Shown here piece after piece: positions 16,429 through 27,600 of a stretch of 64,000 bases of DNA. Location: NCBI RefSeq assembly GCF_014641615.1, contig NZ_BMIB01000002.1, forward strand, positions 620,001 to 684,000, in the 5' to 3' direction. The DNA comes from Filimonas zeae (GTDB taxonomy: Bacteria; Bacteroidota; Bacteroidia; Chitinophagales; Chitinophagaceae). A model generated the notes under the pieces. The model was not told the DNA's origin, made no database searches, and worked only from the letters and a program-made list of their open reading frames with translations. The position numbers and the translations under genes are program-made. Every line of letters begins with the position of its first letter. Positions within the stretch are counted from its first letter, which is position 1.

Positions 16429-18243
16429 CTATTTATAACCCGGATTTTGCTGCCCGGCTATTTTACCGTTGCTGTTCAATTCATTTAAAGGAATAGGCCA
16501 GGTGTAAGATTTGGCATCGTTCCACTGAAACGGTCCGTTTACATTTAAAGCAGTGCCGTAGAAAGTGGCTTCTGACTTACCAATGCGCCAGCGGCACAGA
16601 TCAAACCACCAATGCCCTTCGTTAAACAACTCGGCCCAACGCTCGTAATACAGCGGGTTGTTACCCAGTACCGGATCGCCGGCCGCAGCTGCACTGGTAG
16701 TAGCGGTAAGGCTGGTATAATCTACCGGTGAAGCGCTGTTGATGGCGTAACCATATGCGCGGCGTTTTACTTTGTTCAGGTATTCCAGGGCAGTGGTATT
16801 ATCGCCTGCTCCCTTACTGGCCTCGGCATACAGCAGATACACATCTGCCAGGCGCAGCAGGTACTGGTTCCAGGCATCGGCCGGGCCGGTGTTGTTAATG
16901 TTGTTGAAATTGGGTGCATACTTGCGGAAGCTCCAGCCATATGCACCGGCTGTAGAAGCCAGAAAGTTGGGTTTAGATACCGGATACCAGTTTTTACCAT
17001 CAAACTTTACCGAATCCAGCCAGGGCTGCAGGGCATTTACATACAACCGCGGGTCGGCCGTTTGTGCAGTACGCACCAGTAAAGCTTTGGCTTTGTACAC
17101 CGGGTCTATTACTTTTTGCGGGTTGGTATAACCGGCAGGTTTGGAACCATCAAAAGCGGGGTTGTTTACCAATGTATAGGTACCTGCCTGGTAACCAAAA
17201 CGCAGTACATTCTGATCGTGCAAAAACTCATTCCCATACCCCAGCGGGTTGGCATTGCCTTCGGTGCCATCATTACCCAAAGCCCACGGCGGCCATATTA
17301 AACCGGTAATAGCTGTGGCATTGGGGGTGTTGCCATATACACCGTAGTTGCCTTTGGAGTCTTCATCAATATTTAATTCAAACAACGATTCTTCGTTAAA
17401 CTCATTGGCAGAAATACCTATAAAAGCATCGCGGTATTTAGCATAAGGCATTAAGGTTTTACCACTGTTGGTAATTACATCCAGCAACACGGTTCTGGCT
17501 TTGGCCCAGTCCTGCGTAAATACATAGGCTTTACCCAGCAGGCCTTTGGCCGCCCATTCGCTTACGCGGCCCTGCTCATCACCCGTCCATACTTTGCCCT
17601 TCAGCAATGTGGCAGCCTGTGTAAGATCGTTAATAATCAAATCCCAGGTGGCGCGTACCGTTGCCCTTGGCTTTTGTGTACTGTCCAGGCTGGCAGGCAG
17701 TTTATCAAATAAAGGCAGGCCCATTTTATCGCCGCCACCTGTAGTGGTAATATAGGCTTCGTTAAAATAACCAGCCAGGTTAAAGTAGTAATACGCCCGC
17801 ATAAACAATGCCTGGCCACGTACCTGGTCTATAGCTGTTTTGTCTTCTGCCCTTGCATAATTGGCCGCATAAAAATCTGCTGCTGCCAGGGTGGCGTTAC
17901 AGTTTTTTACGCCGGTATAAAAAGATGTCCAGGCCCCCAGCACAAACTGGTTGGTAATGGTAAGGTTGGTATTGGTCATTTCATTCCACGAGGCATCTCC
18001 CCCATACGAGCTGTTGGCAGTATGGGTACAGTTGGCCAGCGCTTTGGGCGACAGGTTAAAGCCGAACAGATTGGGATCGCGCAGGTTGGAATAACAGGGA
18101 GCCAGCACACTGTTCAGATCGCTCAGTGTTTTGGGATATACGTTGGTGGCATAACTATCCGTAGGGCTTACCAGCGCAGGATCTTTACGGCAGCCGAATA
18201 ACAGCACCGCCCCCATGAGTAATAGTGATAACTGCTTTATCAT
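16429..18243 (-). CDS. SusD/RagB-family outer-membrane glycan-binding lipoprotein
   Basis: 604 residues; lipobox LLFGC puts the lipidated Cys at 18. The family features are TPR-like helices in the N-terminal half (FMRAYYYFNLAGYFNEAY), a variable glycan-binding middle, and the C-terminal NEGHWWFDLCRWRIGK and WPIPLNELNSNGKIAGQQNPGY motifs that end almost all SusD proteins. It forms the lid of the SusC channel. It starts 23 bp after the susC stop and belongs to the same transcript. Alpha-glucan preference is inferred from the GH97 neighbour. Confidence 0.95.
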   Translation of the reverse strand: MIKQLSLLLMGAVLLFGCRKDPALVSPTDSYATNVYPKTLSDLNSVLAPCYSNLRDPNLFGFNLSPKALANCTHTANSSYGGDASWNEMTNTNLTITNQFVLGAWTSFYTGVKNCNATLAAADFYAANYARAEDKTAIDQVRGQALFMRAYYYFNLAGYFNEAYITTTGGGDKMGLPLFDKLPASLDSTQKPRATVRATWDLIINDLTQAATLLKGKVWTGDEQGRVSEWAAKGLLGKAYVFTQDWAKARTVLLDVITNSGKTLMPYAKYRDAFIGISANEFNEESLFELNIDEDSKGNYGVYGNTPNATAITGLIWPPWALGNDGTEGNANPLGYGNEFLHDQNVLRFGYQAGTYTLVNNPAFDGSKPAGYTNPQKVIDPVYKAKALLVRTAQTADPRLYVNALQPWLDSVKFDGKNWYPVSKPNFLASTAGAYGWSFRKYAPNFNNINNTGPADAWNQYLLRLADVYLLYAEASKGAGDNTTALEYLNKVKRRAYGYAINSASPVDYTSLTATTSAAAAGDPVLGNNPLYYERWAELFNEGHWWFDLCRWRIGKSEATFYGTALNVNGPFQWNDAKSYTWPIPLNELNSNGKIAGQQNPGYK

Positions 18244-18266
18244 ATAATGATTTTGAATAGGTTCAA

Positions 18267-21200
18267 TTAAAAAGTAAGGTCAACCCCTACAGAATAAATA
18301 CGCGTTTGCGGATACTGAGACACAGCGTTTACACCGCGGGTGGTAACACCCGCACCGGTGCCTACAAAGCCAGACTGTGCTGCCTGTGAATAGCTGCTGC
18401 CCAACTCAGGGTCCAGACCGGAATAGCTGGTAATAGTAAACAGGTTATTGGCCATTACAAACACACGCGCTGTTTTAATGCTGGCTTTTTTAAGCAGGTT
18501 ATTGGCAAATGTGTAGCCCAGCTGTACGTTCTTCAGTTTTACATAAGCACCGCTTTCTACAAAATAGCTGTTTACAGAGGTGTAGTTTTTGTTAGGGTCC
18601 ATAGCCAGTGAACCATCCGGATTTTTAACACCTATACGTGGCTGATCAGTTAAGCCGTTACTGCCCAGAAAAGAGGCATTGAATACTTTAGAAGTAGTAT
18701 TACCATCTGCCCAGGGATACATTTCGTAGGCTTTTACACCATTGTAAATATCCACGCCTGCCACACCGTTAAACAACATAGCCATATCAAAACCCTGATA
18801 GTTGAGCCGTACATTGGCGCCATACACCAGTTTAGGGTTGGGGTTGCCAATTACCTGGCGGTCTGCATCAGACAAGGTATTTCCGTTTTTAGGATCATGT
18901 GCAAAAATCAGGTCGCCCGCTTTGGCATTGGGCTGTGCGCTGGCCTGCGCTTCTGCATCGGTTTTAAATATGCCCAGCACTTTATAGCCGTAGAAAGAGC
19001 CAAAGGGTAAGCCCGCTCTGGTAATGGTAAGCGGCATGTTAGGCATAATAGAAAAACCTGCATCGCCATTATTATAATAGTTGTAACCATCAAACAACGC
19101 ATCGGTGGTAATACCACTGAGGTTATCTACTTTGTTAGCGTTAAAGCCGGCTGTAACGCTAACATCATAATTCAGCTTACCTGCCTTGCTGCGGTAACCA
19201 ACCAGCACATCTACCCCTTTGCTGCCCACCTGGCCAATATTGGTAAAGTAAGGCTGCGTAATACCGCTGCTGAGTGCTACCGGCAGGGCATACAACATGT
19301 CTTTGGTAGTTTTTTTATACCACTCTACGGTAAAATATAATTTACCCTGTAAAGCTTCCCCATCTACGCCAATATTGGTTTCGTAAATGCTTTCCCAATG
19401 CAGATCGGGGTTGGGAATAGCGCTTACGGTGTTACCAATACTTAAAGGCCCACCGGGAGAAAAGTTAGCACCGGATAGCGAGCCTAAACCATTGGGCCCA
19501 AAGAATTGTGTATACAACGCAGCAAACGTATATGGGTTAATAGCACTGTTACCCAGTGTACCATAACTACCGCGGATTTTCAACAGGTTTACCGAGTTTT
19601 TCAGCGGTGCAAAAAATGCTTCTTCGCTCATGTTCCAGCCCGCAGATACCGCACCAAAAGTACCGCGCTGACGATCGGGCCCAAACACGGTAAAGTTGGC
19701 ATCGCGCCGTAAAGAGCCGGTTACATAGTAACGGTTATTGTAGTTATAGCTTAAACGGCCGAATACCGATTTAATCAATCCATTGTTATCGCTTTTACCA
19801 GACAGGGTGTTGGAAGACTGTGTGGTTTGTATAAACGAATAACCGGGCAGGCCTACATAACTTTGTGTAGCGTTGATGTTATTGAACTTGTTGGTAATTT
19901 GCTCGTAACCACCAATAACATTCAGGCTGTGTTTGCCAAAAGTCTGATCGTAGGTAAGCACATAGTTGGTAAGTACCTGGCTGCTTACCACAGATATTTT
20001 ATTAAGCGAATTGATGTTGTTTACAACAGTACCAAAGTTGAAAGCACCCTGAAAATAATCCTGCGTTTCATTATAATACGTATATCCCAGGTTGGTGCGG
20101 AAAGTAAGGTGCAAAGGCAGTTTTACCTCGGCATATACGTTACCCTGGAAATTGTTTTTAAAGTTGATGGCATCTGCCGATTCTGCTGCGCCTACCGGGT
20201 TGGGGCCACCAAACGCCAGCCCATTGTAACCGGGAGGCACTACGCCCCAGCTGCCATCTCTTCTGCGTACCGGTATAACAGGTAAGGTACGGAAAGGGGC
20301 ATTGTGCAACTGCGCCTCACTGCCTACCGGCGGTGCAGTTTTACGTTGTGATACCGCCAGTTGCTCTCCTATTTTAATATAATCGCCCAGCTTAAAATCG
20401 GTATTTACGCGCGCACCGGCAATGTTGGAGTAGTTTTTAATGTATATACCTTTTTGTGCATTGTAAAAACCCGAAGCCAGGTAGTTAACCGAAGGGGAAG
20501 AACCGGAAACAGACAGATTATAGTTTTGCTCGGTGGCATTGCCATACAGCTCTTTTACCCAATCTGTATCGGGCAGGGTATCTGTTTGGGTGGCGCCTGC
20601 AAAATATTTAGGCTGCACCAGATTCTGTAAACGGATATACTCGTTTTTGTTCAGCAGGTGTACCAGCTTAGGCGTAGTAATGCCGTAGCGCGCGTTAAAG
20701 TTTACAGTGGGTTTTGTACCCGATCCTTTTTTGGTGGTAATTACAATTACCCCGCCTGCGGCGGCCGAACCATAAATAGCGGCGGCACTGGCATCTTTCA
20801 ATACATCTATAGAGGCAATATCCTGTATATTAATGTTGTCGCCAGGTACACGCACCCCATCTACAATGTACAAGGGAGATGGCTGGTGCAGGGAAGATAA
20901 ACCACGGATAATAATAGTAGGCGTGGCATCCGGCTGGCCGGAATTTTTAATAATTTCCACACCGGAGGTTCTGCCCTGCAACGCTTCGGTTACATTGGTT
21001 ACCGGCTGGTTTTTAATCACATCCCCTTTTACCGAGGCCACAGACCCGGTAAGGTCTTTTCTTTTGGCAGTTCCATAACCCACTACCACTACAGCATCCA
21101 GCGCGGCATTGGAAGCCGCTAATTTAATGGTTGCATTCTCCCCCGCTTTTACGGCAAGTTCCTGTGTTTCGTACCCTACATAAAACACCTGTATAACGGC

Positions 21201-21413
21201 GTTGTTTTCAGATACATTCAGGATAAACTTTCCGGCGGCATTGGTTAAGGTAGTGCGCCCCGTTTTTTTGTGGGTAATGGTAGCCCCCTCTAAAGGAGCG
21301 CCACCTGCATCGGTAACGGTGCCCTGCAGGGTGCCGCTCTGGCCATATCCTGGTTGCAGCAGCAACAGGAATGCAAGACTGCATAGCAATCTTTCAAGCA
21401 ATCGCATCATCAT
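18267..21413 (-). CDS. SusC/RagA-family TonB-dependent outer-membrane transporter
   Basis: 1048 residues; signal peptide ends near GYGQ. A carboxypeptidase-like regulatory domain (LQGTVTDAGGAPLEGATI) fills residues 28-110. The TonB box and start of the plug follow (VVVVGYGTAKRKDLTGSV), then the plug with LYIVDGVR and DIASIDVLKDASAAAIYG, then a 22-strand barrel ending in an aromatic residue (VGVDLTF). It imports oligosaccharides bound by SusD using TonB/ExbBD energy. Three ATGs in a row mark the start; the first is used. A 192-bp gap separates it from the SusR-like gene, so it may have its own regulated promoter, although no exact TAnnTTTG was found there, as expected for an activator-dependent promoter. 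Confidence 0.96.
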   Translation of the reverse strand: MMMRLLERLLCSLAFLLLLQPGYGQSGTLQGTVTDAGGAPLEGATITHKKTGRTTLTNAAGKFILNVSENNAVIQVFYVGYETQELAVKAGENATIKLAASNAALDAVVVVGYGTAKRKDLTGSVASVKGDVIKNQPVTNVTEALQGRTSGVEIIKNSGQPDATPTIIIRGLSSLHQPSPLYIVDGVRVPGDNINIQDIASIDVLKDASAAAIYGSAAAGGVIVITTKKGSGTKPTVNFNARYGITTPKLVHLLNKNEYIRLQNLVQPKYFAGATQTDTLPDTDWVKELYGNATEQNYNLSVSGSSPSVNYLASGFYNAQKGIYIKNYSNIAGARVNTDFKLGDYIKIGEQLAVSQRKTAPPVGSEAQLHNAPFRTLPVIPVRRRDGSWGVVPPGYNGLAFGGPNPVGAAESADAINFKNNFQGNVYAEVKLPLHLTFRTNLGYTYYNETQDYFQGAFNFGTVVNNINSLNKISVVSSQVLTNYVLTYDQTFGKHSLNVIGGYEQITNKFNNINATQSYVGLPGYSFIQTTQSSNTLSGKSDNNGLIKSVFGRLSYNYNNRYYVTGSLRRDANFTVFGPDRQRGTFGAVSAGWNMSEEAFFAPLKNSVNLLKIRGSYGTLGNSAINPYTFAALYTQFFGPNGLGSLSGANFSPGGPLSIGNTVSAIPNPDLHWESIYETNIGVDGEALQGKLYFTVEWYKKTTKDMLYALPVALSSGITQPYFTNIGQVGSKGVDVLVGYRSKAGKLNYDVSVTAGFNANKVDNLSGITTDALFDGYNYYNNGDAGFSIMPNMPLTITRAGLPFGSFYGYKVLGIFKTDAEAQASAQPNAKAGDLIFAHDPKNGNTLSDADRQVIGNPNPKLVYGANVRLNYQGFDMAMLFNGVAGVDIYNGVKAYEMYPWADGNTTSKVFNASFLGSNGLTDQPRIGVKNPDGSLAMDPNKNYTSVNSYFVESGAYVKLKNVQLGYTFANNLLKKASIKTARVFVMANNLFTITSYSGLDPELGSSYSQAAQSGFVGTGAGVTTRGVNAVSQYPQTRIYSVGVDLTF

Positions 21414-21605
21414 AAAACAGTAGGTTTTAACTGTAAGTGGTTAAAAGGTTAATTTGTGTAGTCAAAGAACGAGCTACTACCAGCCGTTAGCAAATTATAT
21501 AGCCCGTGTATAAGAAATATTGGCGTATATGGTTAGCCATTAGAATATAACTACATCATTATCAGAAGAATGCAAAAACATTAAGAATTTACATATATAA
21601 CCGTT

Positions 21606-23231
21606 TTATACGGTTTTTATATCCATAATCCGCTGGTCAAACTGCTCGTTAGGCACAATAGATTTGTTTTTTATACGGGTTTTGTAGGTATTAATGGTGT
21701 TAACGGAGTACTGGAGAATATGGGCAATTTTCTCGCTGTCGTGTATGCCCATGCGAATGAGGGCGAATATGCGCAGGTCGGTGTTCATCAACTCCTCTTC
21801 TTTCAGCGCCACCTGGTCTTCGGGCTTAAACAGGGCGTTAAACTCGGTTATAAACCGGGGGAACAGCTTCAGAAAAGCCTGATCAAAATGCCGTAGCAGT
21901 TCTTCCTTTTCCTTTTTGAGGTTAATATTATGATGTACAATAAAGCGGATTTCATCCAGCTTGCGGTCGTTAATCTTTTGCTCCAGCGACTGTTTCAGCC
22001 GCTCCATTTTATTAAAAAACTCCGCATTTACATTAAAAAAGTACCCGATATACTCTTCTTTAATCTTATTAGCATCAGCCAGCCGTTCATTGGTTTCTGC
22101 CAGCCGTTCGTTCACCGCATGTTCTTTATCCCGGGCTTCCACAATTACCTGCTGCGCGGCTTTAATCTTTTTCACCTGCCGTGCTACCACCACCGCCAGC
22201 ACCACTACGGCCAGCAACAGCAGGGTAACCGCCACAGCATAGGTAATAAGGCTTTTCTTCTGCTTTTCTACCGCGCTCAGTTTTTCGGCCTCAATCAATG
22301 GCAGAATAGAGCTAACCTGCACCTTGCGCTGGCGGGCGTTGTAAAACACGGCATCCGCTATAGCACTGTTAATACACAGAGAGGCATTTTGCACATCGCC
22401 TTTTTTATAAAGCAGCTGCGCCAGTATAAAGGTGGCAGAAGTTTCTTTGGTGGCAGACCGTATATCGGCAATGGCTGCCTGGGCCAGCAGCTGAATGGCC
22501 GAATCGGGCTGGTTGTTACGCACATAAATATCGCACAAGGTGGAAGTAGATAAAGCCAGTTCATGATCGGACAGGTTAGGCCGGTGAATAATGCGGCCAA
22601 AATACTCCTGAGCCGCCGTTTTGTCGCCTGCTTTTATAGCCCGCAGGCCCAGCAGATACAACCTGTCAAACGAATCTTCGGGAAACAGCCGTGTGGCAGA
22701 GTCAATATACACATCCCCCTTTCGTATATACACCGGTTTATGATAGGCATCGTTGTCAAAATCGCCCAGATCGTAATAATACCTGGCCATCTGCGAATAG
22801 TAAAGCGCCTGAATGCTGTCCGGCTCTGCCAGAATATACATATTGGCCAGAGAATCTTCTGCTTCTTTGTACATGCCTGCAGATAACAAGGTGAATCCCA
22901 GCTGAATACGCGCGTAGGCAATCCGCCCTTTGTCTTTCATGCGGCAGGCTGTCTGTTGCAGCAAACGGGCATAATGGTAGGCTGAATCGTAATGAAACAG
23001 CTTATAAGCCTCAAACAAACGGGCGTAAATGGTAAACGCTGCGGGTGGGGTTTGATTACCGGGTTGTTGCAACTGCTGTTTTAACGAATCGATGGTACGC
23101 AGCTTTATGCGGTCGTATTCCGGGGCTTGTAAAAGCGTCTGTTTCAGACGGGAAAGAAGGGGTTCAGAATCCTGTGCGCGCAGGCTGGTAACAGTTAGTA
23201 TACAAACGATACAGGCAATAATTCTTCTCAT
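21606..23231 (-). CDS. SusR-like membrane transcription regulator (TPR, TM, coiled coil, LuxR-type HTH)
   Basis: 541 residues from the ATG at 23231, preferred over an upstream start at 23294 because it opens a signal peptide (IIACIVCILTVTSLRA|Q) and lies 17 nt after a full promoter. Residues about 30-320 are TPR-like helices facing the periplasm, one TM segment lies at about 327-350 (LITYAVAVTLLLLAVVV), then a charged coiled coil (VNERLAETNERLADANKIKEE) and a C-terminal HTH (IHDSEKIAHILQYSVNTINTYKTRIKNKS). This matches the DUF6377/SusR architecture, in which a periplasmic sugar signal activates sus genes. Its place next to susCDB supports control of that locus by maltose or malto-oligosaccharides. 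Confidence 0.88.
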   Translation of the reverse strand: MRRIIACIVCILTVTSLRAQDSEPLLSRLKQTLLQAPEYDRIKLRTIDSLKQQLQQPGNQTPPAAFTIYARLFEAYKLFHYDSAYHYARLLQQTACRMKDKGRIAYARIQLGFTLLSAGMYKEAEDSLANMYILAEPDSIQALYYSQMARYYYDLGDFDNDAYHKPVYIRKGDVYIDSATRLFPEDSFDRLYLLGLRAIKAGDKTAAQEYFGRIIHRPNLSDHELALSTSTLCDIYVRNNQPDSAIQLLAQAAIADIRSATKETSATFILAQLLYKKGDVQNASLCINSAIADAVFYNARQRKVQVSSILPLIEAEKLSAVEKQKKSLITYAVAVTLLLLAVVVLAVVVARQVKKIKAAQQVIVEARDKEHAVNERLAETNERLADANKIKEEYIGYFFNVNAEFFNKMERLKQSLEQKINDRKLDEIRFIVHHNINLKKEKEELLRHFDQAFLKLFPRFITEFNALFKPEDQVALKEEELMNTDLRIFALIRMGIHDSEKIAHILQYSVNTINTYKTRIKNKSIVPNEQFDQRIMDIKTV

Positions 23232-23248
23232 AATGGCAATGGGAAGCC

Positions 23249-23278
23249 CAAATATACCTACCTTCATCGCCATTACAA
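23249..23278 (-). promoter_or_regulatory. Full Bacteroidota promoter of the SusR-like gene
   Basis: TTG (23278-23276), a 19-nt spacer, then TATATTTG (23256-23249) on the minus strand match the -33/-7 consensus. The start codon follows after 17 nt. The -33 box lies just before the start of the divergent nucleoside transporter, so the two promoters overlap. Confidence 0.75.
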
Positions 23279-23294
23279 CACATTTATTTTGCAT

Positions 23295-24557
23295 ATGGGA
23301 CGATTTCAGGGAATAATGGGTATTGTTTTAATCCTCGGTATTGCTTATCTCTTCTCCAACAATAAAAAACGTATTAATTACCGCCTGGTAGTAAGTGGTA
23401 TTGGTTTGCAGATAATTATTGCGTTACTGGTATTTAAGGTGCCACCTGTATCCCGCTTTTTTCAGGCGCTGGGGCACGGCATGCAACACCTGGAACATTT
23501 TGCCCGCCAGGGTGCTTCGTTTGTATACGGCGGCATCATTACCCAGCAGCCGGATGGCACTATGGGTAATTATATAGGCGGTGGGTTTGTGTTTGCCTTT
23601 AACGTTACAGCTACTATTATATTGGTGTGTGCGCTGGTGGCTATTTTTTACCATTTTGGTATTATGCAACGTATTGTGGCGGTAATAGCCCGCGCCATGA
23701 ATTTTATTATGCGCGTAAGCGGTGCAGAAGCACTGAGCAACGTGGCCAGTGCTTTTGTTGGCCAGGTAGAAGCCCAGGTAATGATACGCCCCTACCTGCA
23801 GGGTATGACGCGCAGCGAATTGCTGGCTTCTATGAGTGGTAGCCTGGCTTGTATTGCAGGGGGTATACTGGTGGTATACGCCAACATGGGTGCCGCAGCC
23901 GGCCTGGACCTGGCCCCTAAACTGATTACTGCCAGCCTTATGGCGGCACCGGGTGCACTGGTAATTTCTAAAATTGTTTTTCCGGAAACAGAAGAAAGCC
24001 AGACCATGGGTAAGGTAAAGCTGGAAGTAAAAAGCAATTACACCAATGTAATTGATGCCGTATCGCACGGTGCCAGTGATGGTTTTAAAATTGCCATGAA
24101 CGTAATAGCCATGCTTATCGGGTTTATTGCGGTAATTGCTGTGCTGGATGCGCTGTTAACCTGGACAGGCCATTTATTCAATCCTGATTTTGATCTTACT
24201 TTAAACTATATTTTCTCCAAATGCTTTTACCCGGTTGCCTGGGCTATGGGGGTACCCACCAGCGATGTAAATAGTGTAGCAACGCTGTTGGGCCAGAAGC
24301 TTTCTATCAACGAATTTGTAGCTTTTCAAAACCTGACCAATAAAACGGTACCGGTTTTAACAGACAAAGGATTACTGATTGTAAGTATTGCTATATGTGG
24401 TTTTGCCAACTTCAGCAGTGTGGGTATGCAAATAGGTGGTATTGGCGAGCTGGCACCCGGGCGCAGAACAGACCTGGCAAAGCTGGGGCTGAAAGCATTG
24501 TTATGCGGTACCCTGGCCTCTTACTTATCAGCAACCATTGCAGGTATACTAATATAA
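23295..24557 (+). CDS. NupC-type concentrative nucleoside transporter
   Basis: 420 residues, hydrophobic throughout, with the CNT family order: N-terminal helices (IMGIVLILGIAYLFSNN), an NTD-type segment ending in SNVASAFVGQVEAQVMIRPY, the GSLACIAGG and NMGAA re-entrant region, and a C-terminal gate with NEFVAFQNL and FANFSSVGMQIGGIG. It imports nucleosides with Na+ or H+. The ATG at 23295 is chosen; the TTG at 23289 is only two codons longer. A promoter-like TTATTTTG ends 3 nt before the ATG. It is divergent from the SusR-like gene. Confidence 0.93.
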   Translation: MGRFQGIMGIVLILGIAYLFSNNKKRINYRLVVSGIGLQIIIALLVFKVPPVSRFFQALGHGMQHLEHFARQGASFVYGGIITQQPDGTMGNYIGGGFVFAFNVTATIILVCALVAIFYHFGIMQRIVAVIARAMNFIMRVSGAEALSNVASAFVGQVEAQVMIRPYLQGMTRSELLASMSGSLACIAGGILVVYANMGAAAGLDLAPKLITASLMAAPGALVISKIVFPETEESQTMGKVKLEVKSNYTNVIDAVSHGASDGFKIAMNVIAMLIGFIAVIAVLDALLTWTGHLFNPDFDLTLNYIFSKCFYPVAWAMGVPTSDVNSVATLLGQKLSINEFVAFQNLTNKTVPVLTDKGLLIVSIAICGFANFSSVGMQIGGIGELAPGRRTDLAKLGLKALLCGTLASYLSATIAGILI

Positions 24558-24664
24558 CAACTATCATAACCAGCTAACGCTAACCTGAATTTGTAAGCAA
24601 GAGAGTACCCAACAAAGGAATTTACATCGGAAAAAAGTTTAAAAGCTCAGGCCACAGAAGAGGT

Positions 24665-24672
24665 TAGTTTTG
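24665..24672 (+). promoter_or_regulatory. TAnnTTTG element before the M43 protease
   Basis: TAGTTTTG fits the -7 consensus and lies 23 nt before the ATG at 24696. No TTG was found at the usual spacing. Confidence 0.4.
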
Positions 24673-24695
24673 GCTCTTAAAGATTAAATTCTATT

Positions 24696-27600
24696 ATGCT
24701 TTTGTATAAGCGGGCGCTGGCATTGTGCAGTACATTACTCATGTACGCAGGCGTTTATTCCCAAAACTCAGATACGGTTATACACCGCCGCTGTGCCACT
24801 ATGGAGGCCATGCAGGCCACACTGCAACAACACCCCGAACTGGCTGCACAATGGAAAGCCGAAGGGGAGCAAAAATACCAGAACTATCTGCAACGCGCTG
24901 CATCGGGCACGCTTACCGCAACGCGGAATACAGGCAGTTCTCCTTACAGCAATGCAGGCAATGAAATTGTAATACCGGTAGTGGTGCATATTGTGCTACC
25001 CAACCCGCAGCTGGTAACAGACCGGGATGTGTATGAACAGATTGAAAAACTGAATATAGATTACGCCGGCATTAATGCAGACAAAAGCATTTTACCCGCT
25101 GCATTTCTGGCCCGGGCCGGTAATACGCGTATCCGTTTTCTGCTGGCCCGTACCGATACCCTGGGCGCTTTTACCAGTGGCATTGAACGTAAAACCAGCA
25201 GTACCACCTACAGCATTAATTCGTACAACGAAGTAAAAGCCAACATCACCGGCGGCATGAACGCGTGGGATGTAAGCAGGTATTATAATGTATGGGTTAC
25301 GCGCTTTAGCGATGGTGTACTGGGGGTTTCTACTTTTCCATACACTACCCCCCAGCGCCAGCAGGGCACTGTGGTAAACTATATAGCTTTTGGCAATAAC
25401 CCCGCCTATGTATCGCCTTCCTACAACCTGGGCCGTACGCTGGTACACGAAACGGGGCATTTCTTTTATCTCTATCATATATGGGGTGATGATGACGGGG
25501 CCTGTAACGGTAGCGACTTCGATACGCAGAGCGGCTACGACCTGCCTGTAAACTGTACAGATGATACCCCCAACCAGGGCAACAGCTCAGACGGAATACT
25601 GGCAGGCACCATTACCGATGCCTGCAACACCACTGCACCAGGCATTAACTACCAGAACTATATGGATTATAGTTACGATGTAAGCTACGGTATGTTTACT
25701 ACCGGGCAGATATGCCGTATGGAAAATGCGCTTACAGTATACCGGAGTACGCTGGCTAACTCGCAAACAGATATTCCGCCTGCTGGTGTAAACGATGCCG
25801 CCCTGGTTACTTTAACACCAGGTATAAGAAGCGGACTGAATATTCCGGTGGTATGCAACGGTTCTGCCATTACCGCACGCCTCCGTAACCTGAGTAACAG
25901 CCTGCTTACCCGTGCCACTTTTACTGTTCAACTGGATGGCGTTACTGTTAATACCCAGGTATGGACCGGTAGCCTGGCCGTGGGTAGCGATGCGTTGGTA
26001 GACCTGGGGGCTGTAAACGCCATTACGGGTAACCATACACTTACTGTATTTACCACACAGCCTAACAACACCGGTGATAGTTATACTGCTAATGATACGC
26101 TTACAAGAATAGTATATATTAATAATGCATCTGTAACAGTTCCTTTTACCGAAAATTTTGAATCTGCCACATTTCCGGCTGCCGGATGGTATATTTCTAA
26201 TCCGGACAATGGCACTACCTGGACGCGCAGCACCAATGCAGCTGCCAGCGGCACTGGCTCTGCTGTAATTAACAATGCATCTAATACCCGCAGCAGATGG
26301 GACGATCTGGTTACGCCTCCTATTGACTTTGATACAGATACCGATAGTTCGCGCCTTACCTTCAGCGTAGCTTACAGAAGCCGGGGCACTTCGTTCTATG
26401 ATGCGCTGGAAGTAGCCATTTCCAATAACTGCGGTAACGACTTTGTTGTGGTATACCGCAAAACACCACCATCGCTGCCTACGGTATCGGGTACCGGCAG
26501 CAGTAGCTTTATTCCTAATTCTGCCCAGTGGCGCCGTGATACCGTAGACCTTACCCCTTACCTGGTAAGCGGACAAAAAATGATTATCCGTTTCAGAAAC
26601 ATGAGCGGGGCAGGCAGCAACCTTTACCTGGATAGTATTGATGTATCCAAAGTGTCTTTAACGGCTATAGATGCCACTATACAAAATGTATATGCAGAAG
26701 ACTTTTTGTGCAACGCCTTTACCATACACCCCGCTGCCACTTTAAGCAACAAAGGCCGGATGGCACTCAGCAGCGCCAGCATACACTATCAGCTGGACAA
26801 TAATGCGCCCGCTGTACAGGCATGGACAGGTAACCTGGTTACTGGTGATACCACCCTTATTACCTTGCCGGCATTAACCGCTTCCGGTACAGGACAGCAT
26901 ACCGTAACAGTTTGGGTTACCCAACCAAACAATACTGCTGACGGCAAACCTTCTAACGATACTTTGTATAAAGGCATATCTATATTTGGTATAGTAAACG
27001 CCCCCCTTACCGAAAGCTTTGAGGGTACATTTGTTCCTGAAAGCTGGGGCGTGTACAACCCGGACAATAAAACCACCTGGCAAAAAGTACGCAAGGCCGC
27101 TACACTGGCGCAGCTGAGTGATACAGCAGCGGCGGTAATGACCAACTTTGGTTATATATACAGCAATGCCACAGATGAACTAAGAACCCCTGTGGTAAAG
27201 TATGGTACGGTAGACAGCTTGTTTCTTTTATTTGATGTTGCTGCCGGTTACAGTGCTGTGGCGGGCACGCCTGATACTTTACAGGTACTGGTTACCAGCG
27301 ATTGTGGGGCAACCTACCAGAGCGTATACAAAAAAACCGGACTGGAACTGCAAACCGTCAGCGGTACCTCATCAGGCATACCGTTTACGCCTTCCGATAC
27401 CGGTGCTTACCGCAGAGATTCCATTAATCTTACCAATCTGCTTCCTGCTTCCGGTAATTTTCAGGTGGTATTCAGAAGCATATCTAACGGACGCAACAAC
27501 ATTTACATTGACAATGTAAACATCAAAACCAAAGTAGTATTACCTGCGCTGAAGGAGAAAGGCTTTTTAATTACGCCTAACCCCACCGTTAACGGCAACT

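Noticed and set aside
21594..21620. 6-bp inverted repeat around the SusR-like stop codon as a terminator
   Set aside because: Stem too short, stop codon inside it and no T run.
23424..24068. 214-codon minus-strand frame in the nucleoside transporter
   Set aside because: Antisense shadow, His/Tyr-rich, no motif.
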